This document shows, piece after piece, positions 56,732 to 64,000 of a stretch of DNA of 64,000 nucleotides (position 1 is the first letter of the stretch; every line of letters starts with the position of its first letter). The stretch is from Pseudovibrio denitrificans JCM 12308 (GTDB taxonomy: Bacteria; Pseudomonadota; Alphaproteobacteria; Rhizobiales; Stappiaceae): positions 62,001 to 126,000 of the forward strand of contig NZ_BAZK01000013.1 of assembly GCF_001310815.1 (NCBI RefSeq), given 5' to 3'. A program made the translations under genes and the position numbers. Under the pieces are notes generated by a model. The model ran no database searches. It was not told where the DNA came from and saw only the letters and a list, made by a program, of their open reading frames with translations.

Positions 56732-58930
56732 ATGGTGAAACGTGAGATCATCGGGATCTACGACAGCCTTCGAGAAGCTGAGCCATCTGCAACGGCGATA
56801 CATAACTTCCTAGAAATGCCTCTGAACCATCTTGGTTATTCGATCCGCTATCTGGATGTAAATGCTGAGTTGCCTGAGGTGGGAGACTTGGAGAATGCGA
56901 CGGCGGTGGTCACGTGGTTTCAGGGCGCACTGGCAGATCCTCATCGGTATTTTGCATGGGCACAGGAACAGGCTCGTGCTGGGCGACGGTTTCTGGTGTT
57001 TGGAGAGACCGGGATAAAGAATCTGCGGGATGATCGGGTTGTTCTGAACTCGTTTCTGAAGCATTTGGGTCTGCGGTTTGAGACTGGATTTGTTCTGCTG
57101 ACGAGTGGGTCATCAGATCTCCAACTGCACTCAGAGCTGATGGAGTTTGAACGGCCGTTTTACAAAATCCTACCGGGGTACTCATTGGTCTCGAAGATTT
57201 CTGCAGATGGCCTTTCTGTTGCTTCTGTTCGCCCGCCAGAACGGCTTGGTGCAGAACGAACGCAGCTGGCGTTTATTGGGGCAGGGGGAGCTTATGTTCA
57301 ATCTGGCTTTGCGATTGCCAGGGATGATGTGCTTAACCGCCATAAGTGGCTGATTGATCCTATTGGGTTTCTTCAGCGTGCTCTCGGGCCAATCTTGTTT
57401 CCAATCCCAGATACTTCCACGCTGATGGGGCGGCGGATTTACTTTTCTCATATTGATGGAGATGGCTGGAACAACGTCTCTTATGCAGCCAAGTATCGGG
57501 ATCAGCAGGTGCTTTCGGGTGAGGTCATGCTGCGGAAGCTGATCGAACCTTATCCTGACCTTCCGGTGACTTATGGTCTTGTGACTGCCGATGTCGACAA
57601 GAGTGAAGGTGGGGATGATCGGGGTGTTGGTCTTGTGAGGGAGTTGTTTGCCCTTCCTCAGGTGGAAGTGGCGAGTCACACGCATTCGCATCCGTTTCAT
57701 TGGTCCTTTTACAGAGACTACGATCGTGAGAAAGAACTGGCCCTCATTCAGGAGAAAAACGTTGCCAATACTCCGGCGGCTGAAGGTCCAGTGAGCTGGT
57801 TGTCCCGCCGGTTCTTTGGAGAGAGCGGCAAATCATCCTTCAAAAAGTATCTGGCTCAGAACGTGGCGATGCCTCGCTATTACATGCGCAAACCGTTTTC
57901 ACTGATTGGTGAGATTGGTGGTTCGCTGCGACAGGCAGAGCGTTATGCGCCGAAGGGCAAAGAGGCGAAGCTGTTTTTGTGGTCAGGGGATACGCAGCCC
58001 TTTGAAGAGGCGCTTGCCTATACGCGTGAGCTGGGCGTTTACAACATGAATGGCGGTGATACGCGGTTTGATCGGGACTGGCCGTCTCTCAGTTATGTCG
58101 CGCCATTATCACGGCAAGTGGGAGCTGAGCGGCAGATCTATGCGGTTGCGAGCAACGAGAACACATATACGAACGATTGGACCGGACCGTTCTATGGGTT
58201 TTCTCAGTTACATCAGACAGTTGATAACACTGAGAGCCCGATCCGGTTAAGGCCTTACAATGTCTACTACCACACCTATTCAGCGGAGCATGATGCGTCA
58301 TTGCATGCTGTGAAGAAGCATCTGGATCGAGCGCGGGACGGAGCATATCTGCCGATCTTTGCTTCGCACTATGCAGCGATCGCGAACAGTTTCTTTGATG
58401 TGAAGCTTTATCAGACAGGTGAGCGAAGCTGGCTGGTCCTCAACCGGGGGAGCTTGCAAACATTTCGCTTTGATGATGCGGAGCAATGGCAGGTTGATCT
58501 GTCAAAGAGCGTTGGTGTTATTGGTTCGAAGCACTATCAGACGTCTCTGTATGTCTCGCTTGATCCTTCTGCGCGTGTTCCAGAGATTGTGCTCACGAAG
58601 AGAGATACGGCTAGTGCGGTGTCTGTTTCCAGCATCTCTGAGGCGCGGTGGCAGGTTTATGATTGGCGGGCTGAGCCTTGCCACATCAGCTTTCGGAGCC
58701 TTGGATTTGGTATGGGTGAGTTTCAGTTCCATGGGCTTTCTGCACATTCCTACCGCTTGGAAGTGAAGCGTGGGGGAATTGTCCTGCTGAGTGATAAAGT
58801 CCAAGCTTCACAGGCCGGAGATTTGCATCTCGATCTTCCTGTTTCTGGCATAGAACCACTTGAGATCTCTCTGGTCTGCAGAAACTCGGTGTCGACAGCG
58901 CACATGATTGAAATGGAGGAGCGGCGATGA
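56732..58930 (+). CDS. PelA-like polysaccharide deacetylase
   Basis: A 732-residue protein matching the non-hydrolase part of PelA. Residues 1-220 are an alpha/beta domain (IIGIYDSLREAEPSATAIHNFLEMPLNHLGY). A deacetylase domain follows with the metal-site motifs SHIDGDGWNN and SHTHSHPFHW, and a C-terminal beta-rich domain. PelA partially deacetylates the GalNAc-rich Pel polymer. No signal peptide is evident at the chosen start. The hydrolase half is encoded separately at 50456. The stop overlaps the next ATG (ATGA). Confidence 0.82.
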   Translation: MVKREIIGIYDSLREAEPSATAIHNFLEMPLNHLGYSIRYLDVNAELPEVGDLENATAVVTWFQGALADPHRYFAWAQEQARAGRRFLVFGETGIKNLRDDRVVLNSFLKHLGLRFETGFVLLTSGSSDLQLHSELMEFERPFYKILPGYSLVSKISADGLSVASVRPPERLGAERTQLAFIGAGGAYVQSGFAIARDDVLNRHKWLIDPIGFLQRALGPILFPIPDTSTLMGRRIYFSHIDGDGWNNVSYAAKYRDQQVLSGEVMLRKLIEPYPDLPVTYGLVTADVDKSEGGDDRGVGLVRELFALPQVEVASHTHSHPFHWSFYRDYDREKELALIQEKNVANTPAAEGPVSWLSRRFFGESGKSSFKKYLAQNVAMPRYYMRKPFSLIGEIGGSLRQAERYAPKGKEAKLFLWSGDTQPFEEALAYTRELGVYNMNGGDTRFDRDWPSLSYVAPLSRQVGAERQIYAVASNENTYTNDWTGPFYGFSQLHQTVDNTESPIRLRPYNVYYHTYSAEHDASLHAVKKHLDRARDGAYLPIFASHYAAIANSFFDVKLYQTGERSWLVLNRGSLQTFRFDDAEQWQVDLSKSVGVIGSKHYQTSLYVSLDPSARVPEIVLTKRDTASAVSVSSISEARWQVYDWRAEPCHISFRSLGFGMGEFQFHGLSAHSYRLEVKRGGIVLLSDKVQASQAGDLHLDLPVSGIEPLEISLVCRNSVSTAHMIEMEERR

Positions 58931-59744
58931 TCCGGTTCCTCAAATACCTGTCGCTTTACTTGCTGTTTCTAGGCGTGGGGTATGCGCTTGTACCGGGGCA
59001 AACTGAGAAAGTTGCCGTGCAGATTAAAGAGCGGAAGTACTTCGAAGCCCGTGAGGACTTGCTGAGGTCTTTTGACCGAGCAAACAGCAGTCCTGAAGAG
59101 CTGCTTCAACTAGCTGAGATTGCCGAGCAACTGGGCTTTGTTGAAGAGATGCACCAGATGCACGAGGCTTATGTCCAGCAATCTCCTGATGATCTTTGGG
59201 TACTGAGAAAAATCGAACTCTATCACCGTTTGTCTGGTGATTTCCTCGGCTACGTTGAGAGTTTAAAGGCGATTGCGCGGTTAAGCCTGAAGCAGGGGAT
59301 CGTGACAAGTTGCTCTCAACACTGCGGTTTGAGGGGGTTTATGAGGAAGAACTTACTGAACTTACGTACTATGGGGCTAAAGGGCTTTTGAAGCCCGAGC
59401 AGCTTGGACGGCTTGGTATGTTGCACTTTCAGGGGAAGAGGATGGAGGAGGCTGCTGTTGCTCTTGCCCAGCTTCACCAAAGTGCTCCTTTAACGCTAAA
59501 GTACTGGCCTGCGCGCCTAGCTTATTTTCATAGTCTGTTGGAAATCGGTGACTTTTTGCAAGCTGAGAGTGTGGCTGTCAGCTTGCGTGAGACTAACGAG
59601 CCGTGGGCTGATTATGACTTTCGCAGTGAGTTTCTACGTTATGGGCGCGATGAGTACATGCGGGAAGTGGAGATTCCTGAAGGAGTTGCCAATATTTTGT
59701 CTTGTGTCCTCAAACCCAAGGAGGGCAGTGAAGACTGCCCTTGA
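58927..59744 (+). CDS. Membrane-anchored TPR protein of the Pel-like locus (frameshifted)
   Basis: One N-terminal helix (residues 5-22) is followed by TPR-like helical repeats (AREDLLRSFDRANSSPEELLQLAEIAEQLGF and others). The frame breaks in the G-run at 59295; adding one G turns KQGIVTS into KQGDRDKLLSTLRFEG and gives about 272 residues. It is coupled to the deacetylase gene. In Pseudomonas, PelB has an N-terminal membrane helix and TPRs fused to an outer-membrane barrel. This protein could correspond to the TPR part only. No barrel follows. Confidence 0.65.
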
Positions 59745-59765
59745 CCTACTGAGCTTACCCATTCT

Positions 59766-59799
59766 GGCTGATGCTTTTGTACATGCATCAGCCGGTTTT
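59766..59799 (+). terminator. Terminator after the TPR gene
   Basis: A perfect 9-bp stem GGCTGATGC / GCATCAGCC with a 10-base loop, followed by GGTTTTA. Confidence 0.75.
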
Positions 59800-59822
59800 A
59801 TTGGTGTTTTGAATACTCTCAG

Positions 59823-60812
59823 TCAGGCGCTGCCGCGGATGACGAGTTGGGGTTCTACGACGACGGACATTTCCTTTTGGGAGGGATCGGCGAGGCGGGC
59901 TTCCAGGGTGCTCATGAGGTTCTGGACGATCTCGTCGATAGGATTTGTTGCGGCTGTGAGGTCGAAGCAGGGCCAGGCGGCCATGGGCATATTGTCGGAA
60001 CCGACCACCGCCACATCTTCCGGTACACGTAGGTTCAAAAGAGATTTTGCCGCGTTCAGAGCTCCAAGTGCCGCTGCGTCTGATACACAATAAAAACCAT
60101 CTGGCGGGTTATCACTTTGTAGCAATTTGAGTGCAGATTGCATTCCGCTTTCGAAGTCGAATCTGGTCTGTGAAATGCTGTGCGGCTGCAGTCCTGCGGC
60201 TTGCAGAGCCTCAAGGTATCCTTCACGGCGACCAGTGTCTGCAGTGATGCCTTCGATGCCACCGATGTAGGCGATTTTCTTGCACCCACGTTTGATCAAA
60301 TGTTCGGTGCCGAGCTGGCCGCCGCGTTTGTAATTGAGCCAGACGCAGTCTGCCCCTTTCACGGTAGGGCCAAGTCCGGTGTAGATCAGCGGCACGTGCA
60401 TCTGCTTGCTGTTTTCGATCACCTGAAGATCAACTGTGCCAGCCCGGACGATTGCGGCTGCAACCGGATACATGAGTGCCTTGCCCAGTGTTTCTGCGAT
60501 GTTTTCTTCTTCTTCTGAGCGGATTTGCAGCGCCCATTTTCCGCGCTTTTGCAGTTCAGTAGAAAGGCGATTGAAGAAGTCTTTATCGTACATGCCATCG
60601 GTGTTTCCGAACACGACGGCGACGAGATCTGACTCCTGTTTGATGAGGGAGCGTGCAAGTGCATTTGGTCGATAGCCCATCTCAGCTGCGACTTTGAGGA
60701 TGTGATCACGAGTCGCTTTGTTGAGGCGATTCTCTGCTGTGAACGCGCGGGAAACAGCAGAGGCAGAAACGCCAGCAGCACGTGCAACATCTTTACCTGT
60801 CAGTCTTTTCAT
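59823..60812 (-). CDS. LacI-family transcriptional regulator
   Basis: A 329-residue repressor. The N-terminal helix-turn-helix and hinge TGKDVARAAGVSASAVSRAF ... MGYRPNALARSL is typical of LacI/GalR. A periplasmic-binding-like effector domain follows (VAVVFGNTDG, KRGCKKIAYIGG, CVSDAAALGALNA). It is divergent from the ABC importer genes, with a palindromic operator between them, so it is probably their local repressor, released by a sugar or related ligand. Confidence 0.9.
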   Translation of the reverse strand: MKRLTGKDVARAAGVSASAVSRAFTAENRLNKATRDHILKVAAEMGYRPNALARSLIKQESDLVAVVFGNTDGMYDKDFFNRLSTELQKRGKWALQIRSEEEENIAETLGKALMYPVAAAIVRAGTVDLQVIENSKQMHVPLIYTGLGPTVKGADCVWLNYKRGGQLGTEHLIKRGCKKIAYIGGIEGITADTGRREGYLEALQAAGLQPHSISQTRFDFESGMQSALKLLQSDNPPDGFYCVSDAAALGALNAAKSLLNLRVPEDVAVVGSDNMPMAAWPCFDLTAATNPIDEIVQNLMSTLEARLADPSQKEMSVVVEPQLVIRGSA

Positions 60813-60875
60813 AGCTTCTTACTATCTAGGATGATTGTCATTTTACCTTCAAAGAAGTCCCTTACAAGACCTCTA

Positions 60876-60891
60876 TTGCAATCGATTGCCA
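60876..60891. promoter_or_regulatory. LacI-type operator
   Basis: The core GCAATCGATTGC (60878-60889) is a perfect 12-bp palindrome with a central CG, as expected for LacI/GalR operators. It is 64 bases from the repressor start and 52 from the ABC gene start. Confidence 0.7.
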
Positions 60892-60941
60892 AAACTCATA
60901 GCATAATGCTTTGGTTGCTTAAAGGGGGGCAAGTTTCCGGA

Positions 60942-62042
60942 ATGGTTGGCGTAGGAATCGAAATCGAAAAGCTGTGTGTTGGTTACGACAAGAACCGTGT
61001 TCTTCATGACATCGATCTTGAAATCAACTCATCCGAGTTTGTTGCGTTGTTGGGTTCATCCGGCTGCGGAAAGACAACTCTTCTGAAAAGTCTCTCCGGT
61101 TTCATCAAGCCCATGTCCGGGCAGATCCGCGTCAACGGAAGCGATGTTGCGCAATTGCCGCCAGAGCAGCGAAACATGGCTATGGTGTTCCAAAGTTATG
61201 CGCTTTGGCCACACATGACGGTTCGCCAGAATGTGGGGTATGGCCTGAAGCTTCGTGGCATGTCCAAGGAGCAAATCAATTGCAAGGTTGATGAACTTCT
61301 TGTTCTGCTTGGCCTTGCTGATTTTGGTGATCGCAAAGTACCAAACCTGTCTGGTGGTCAGCGTCAGCGTGTAGCGCTTGGGCGTGCGCTTGCTGTCGAT
61401 TCCCCAATCCTGTTGTTGGATGAGCCGCTCTCCAACCTTGATGCGCGCATTCGTTTGTCGATGCGTCATGAGATCCGCTCTTTGCAACAGCGTATGGGTT
61501 TGACAGCCGTGCATGTGACCCATGACCGGGAAGAGGCCATGGTGATGGCAGACCGCATTGTCATTTTGAATGCGGGGCATATTGCGCAAGTGGGAACGCC
61601 TCTGGAAGTTTATGAGCAGCCAAAGTCCAATTTTGTGGCGACCTTTATGGGCGCTGAAAACGAAATTGCCCTCAACGTTGAGCGTGCGAATGGAACTTTG
61701 AGCATATCAGAGCAGGAGGCCGTCAAGGCTGCCAGCTTAAGCGTTTCAAACGAGATTGGTGATGGAGGTGTGAACTGGCAGGCGACAGCTGCCGGATCTG
61801 TTCGGGGGCGTTTCCGCTCCAGTGCAGCGCATCTGCTTGCCGATGGAACCGTACCTGAAGGGCATTTGGCTCTGGCCGGTAGGGTGACACAACTCAGCTA
61901 TCCGGGGGGGGTATTTCGTTACGAAATAGAAAGCGCCGGGCAGCTCTACATGATCGACGATCCTTGTCGGTATGCAGTTGGCGATGCAGTGACGATCTGC
62001 GTGCCAGCTGGTGGGCTTCACCTTTATTCCGAGGCGGCCTGA
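60942..62042 (+). CDS. ABC importer ATP-binding protein
   Basis: A 366-residue ATPase with Walker A GSSGCGKTT, Q-loop MVFQSYALWPHMT, signature LSGGQRQR, Walker B ILLLDEPLSNLD and H-loop VTHDREEA, plus a C-terminal TOBE-like domain. It belongs to the sugar/iron/polyamine (MalK-PotA-FbpC) group. The frame extends to 60702, but upstream residues overlap the repressor region; ATG 60942 behind a G-rich site is chosen. Confidence 0.9.
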   Translation: MVGVGIEIEKLCVGYDKNRVLHDIDLEINSSEFVALLGSSGCGKTTLLKSLSGFIKPMSGQIRVNGSDVAQLPPEQRNMAMVFQSYALWPHMTVRQNVGYGLKLRGMSKEQINCKVDELLVLLGLADFGDRKVPNLSGGQRQRVALGRALAVDSPILLLDEPLSNLDARIRLSMRHEIRSLQQRMGLTAVHVTHDREEAMVMADRIVILNAGHIAQVGTPLEVYEQPKSNFVATFMGAENEIALNVERANGTLSISEQEAVKAASLSVSNEIGDGGVNWQATAAGSVRGRFRSSAAHLLADGTVPEGHLALAGRVTQLSYPGGVFRYEIESAGQLYMIDDPCRYAVGDAVTICVPAGGLHLYSEAA

Positions 62043-62100
62043 CACCTTTAACGTGAACAGAACTTTTTATCTCAACGATCTTAACCCAGGAATTTGAGTG

Positions 62101-63249
62101 ATGACACTTAAGTCAGTTCTAACAGGCGCAATCTCAGGTGCTGTGATTGCTGTATCTTTGCCTGCGTCAGCTGAAACTCAGTTGAACGTGATTACCGGCG
62201 GTTCCCAGAATATGGTCGAGTACGTGACCGATTATCTGGGTCCTCTTTTTGAAGAAAAATATCCAGGCGTGAAAGTTCGCGTCACAGGCACCGGCCCGGG
62301 AGATGCCGGTTCCCAGAAAATCCTTGAGAAGCTTGAAGCTCAGTCTGCTGCTGGCAAAGAGCAGTGGGACATCGACGTGATCGTTGCGGCCCAGAAGAAG
62401 ACTGGTGAGATGAAGGAAATGGGCCTGCTGGCTGACTTCCGCGGTAACATCGAAACCGGCAAAATGGTGACCCGTGAGACTGCCGAGAACGCACTTGGCA
62501 TTTACGTTGGCGGCTACGTGATGCCTATGTTCCATAGTCAGACCGCGATTGCCTATAACCCAGCATTGGTTCCTAACCCACCTGAGTCCTATGATGAGCT
62601 GCGTGAGTGGGTGAAGAAGTATCCAAAACAGTTCGGCTACAACGGCATCAAGAACGGTATGTCCGGCGTCGCGTTTGTGACTGGCTGGATGTACACCTAC
62701 GCGGGTGACACCAAGACCCTGCAGAGCGGTCCGTATGATGCGGCTAAGAAAGAGACATGGGCGCAGGCTTATGCTGATCTGAAAGCCTTCAATGAGAACG
62801 TGACCTTTACACCGGGCAATGCTGGTACGCTGGATATGCTCAACCGTGGCGAGATCGTAATGGGTCCGGTTTGGGTCGATATGTTCTACTCCTGGCAGGG
62901 TGATGGCCGTATTCCACCAAACCTGAAACTGAAGCTAATTGCTCCTGGCATGCCAGGTCAGCCTTACTATTACGCAACCCCTGCGAAGGCTGCGAACAAA
63001 GAGCTGGCTGAAAAGTTCATCGAACTGGCAACCAGTCCGGCTGTGCAGGCGGAAGGCATTGTGAACCGCTTTAACTGGTACCCAGGCATTGATGCAGACC
63101 ATGTGAAAGCATCTCTGGATGAGAAGGTCTGGACCAAGCTGTTTACTGATGTGACCCCTCTGGAACTGGCTCAGAAAGGTCAGCCGTTCCCAATCGGTCC
63201 TTACTTTGACGACATCAAAGAAGGTTACGAGAAGCAGGTTGCTAACTAA
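62101..63249 (+). CDS. ABC importer periplasmic solute-binding protein
   Basis: A 382-residue family 1 solute-binding protein with a signal peptide ending ASA-ET, then LNVITGGSQNMVEYVTDYLGPLFEEKYPG. The ATG at 62101 is preferred over the GTG just before it. The ligand cannot be read from sequence; the LacI-family regulator hints at a carbohydrate or polyol, although the close group also contains iron and phosphonate binders. Confidence 0.88.
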   Translation: MTLKSVLTGAISGAVIAVSLPASAETQLNVITGGSQNMVEYVTDYLGPLFEEKYPGVKVRVTGTGPGDAGSQKILEKLEAQSAAGKEQWDIDVIVAAQKKTGEMKEMGLLADFRGNIETGKMVTRETAENALGIYVGGYVMPMFHSQTAIAYNPALVPNPPESYDELREWVKKYPKQFGYNGIKNGMSGVAFVTGWMYTYAGDTKTLQSGPYDAAKKETWAQAYADLKAFNENVTFTPGNAGTLDMLNRGEIVMGPVWVDMFYSWQGDGRIPPNLKLKLIAPGMPGQPYYYATPAKAANKELAEKFIELATSPAVQAEGIVNRFNWYPGIDADHVKASLDEKVWTKLFTDVTPLELAQKGQPFPIGPYFDDIKEGYEKQVAN

Positions 63250-63265
63250 GCACTTTTGAAAGAAA

Positions 63266-63291
63266 CCGGGAGGGGCACTCGTCTCTCCCGG
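63266..63291 (+). terminator. Stem-loop between binding-protein and permease genes
   Basis: CCGGGAG / CTCCCGG, 7-bp stem with a 12-base loop and no strong T-run. Stem-loops after binding-protein genes often stabilise the upstream message and reduce downstream expression. Confidence 0.55.
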
Positions 63292-63321
63292 CTTGTTTGG
63301 TTTTGGGAAGAGGTGGTGTCC

Positions 63322-64000
63322 ATGAGCGGACAAAGTATGTCAGTTGGGCCAGGTCGGATGGGAGCAATCTTGCTGGTTGCGCCTGCATTGTTGATGATCG
63401 GCTTTTTGTTTGTTTATCCCTTTGGTTATTCTGTGGTTTCAGCTTTCACAGACAATGGCGAAGGCAGCTGGCATATCGCCAATTTTACCAAGGCCGTTGA
63501 GTTCTATTCCAAAGATATCCTGTTCACGATTGTGATCGTCAGTCTGTCGACGGTGATCATCGGCATTCTGGCCGTTGCGATCGCGGGTTATCTGACACTG
63601 GGTGAAAACAAGACTGCTGTTGCTATCCTGAAATGGCTGTACCGCTGGCCGCTGTTCATTCCGTTTATTGTGAGTGCGCAGTTAATGCGTACGTTTTTGG
63701 CGAAGAACGGGATGATGAACAATATCCTGACCAGCTCCGGCATCATCGAACCGCTGGCCGCGCAGAGTTATCTGGACTGGCGCGGGATCGTGATCACCTT
63801 CGTATGGAAGCAGACACCGTTTGTGGCCCTGCTCGTTGCCGGTGCGATGGCTTCTATCGATCGCACCACCATTGATGCGGGCCGGATCTTTGGGGCGTCT
63901 CGCCTGCGTATTCTGATTGAGCTGGTGGTTCCACAGATCGCAACCACGTTGATGGTTGGCCTGATCCTTTCCTATGTGGTGATGCTGTCGGTGCTTTCTG
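63322..64000 (+). CDS. ABC importer permease (5' part, runs off the window)
   Basis: 226 codons with no stop to the window edge. Hydrophobic helices include ILLVAPALLMIGFLFVYPFGY and DILFTIVIVSLSTVIIGILAV. The EAA-type cytoplasmic loop is FGASRLRILIELVVPQIA. It starts ATG at 63322 after GGAAGAGG. It completes the importer with the ATPase and binding protein; a second permease is expected downstream. Confidence 0.88.
   Translation, partial: MSGQSMSVGPGRMGAILLVAPALLMIGFLFVYPFGYSVVSAFTDNGEGSWHIANFTKAVEFYSKDILFTIVIVSLSTVIIGILAVAIAGYLTLGENKTAVAILKWLYRWPLFIPFIVSAQLMRTFLAKNGMMNNILTSSGIIEPLAAQSYLDWRGIVITFVWKQTPFVALLVAGAMASIDRTTIDAGRIFGASRLRILIELVVPQIATTLMVGLILSYVVMLSVLS

Noticed and set aside
1-64000. 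CRISPR array, tRNA, rRNA, insertion sequence or prophage
   Set aside because: No regular short direct repeats with spacers, no cloverleaf-type sequence I could support, and no transposase or integrase-like protein.

Overview
The window most resembles a marine alphaproteobacterium of the Pseudovibrio/Stappiaceae type. This is inferred from gene content, not from a search. The indicators are moderate GC, a napFDAGHBC operon with nor and tor loci, an RpoE/ChrR singlet-oxygen cluster of the Rhodobacter kind, and TGA-N9-TCA boxes like those of the alphaproteobacterial iron regulator RirA. No rRNA, tRNA, CRISPR array, transposase or phage gene was seen.

Layout. 1-2550: 3' end of a nitric oxide reductase locus (norQ end, norD, two small membrane proteins). 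2683-4027: OprB-type porin, frame-broken. 4414-10624: FNR-type box and a complete periplasmic nitrate reductase operon, napFDAGHBC. 10786-13458: TonB-dependent receptor preceded by an FNR-type box and two iron boxes, then a small exported protein. 13516-14890: a short-chain dehydrogenase and an unknown protein with a HEPN-like motif. 14891-26106: a 1-kb leader, a 1612-residue protein of twelve ~134-residue repeats, a second secreted-type protein, and a type I secretion ABC transporter with its HlyD-type adaptor. 26685-32461: a DSF (Rpf) signalling locus with an RpfC-like hybrid kinase, a convergent RpfF synthase, and a REC-PAS-GGDEF-EAL regulator where RpfG would be expected. 33359-42507: TMAO respiration, torCDA opposite torT-torR, with torS convergent. 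42683-50313: photooxidative-stress cluster (FeS photolyase/cryptochrome, SDR, SnoaL-like protein, cfa, DUF1365, FAD amine oxidase, rpoE, chrR) with a divergent pair of matching RpoE-type promoters. 50456-59744: a Pel-like exopolysaccharide locus (pelDEFG, a deacetylase, a separate GH114-type glycosidase and a TPR protein). 59823-64000: a LacI regulator and a sugar-type ABC importer running off the window.

Two themes link the regions: anaerobic respiration (nor, nap, tor) and surface or biofilm life (type I secreted repeat proteins, DSF and cyclic-di-GMP signalling, Pel-like polysaccharide).

An important caveat is that eleven otherwise conserved genes are broken by frameshifts. Ten can be restored by adding back one G or C beside an identical base, and the porin by adding two. 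This points to systematic homopolymer undercalling in the assembly rather than gene decay, so these genes are annotated as single full-length genes.
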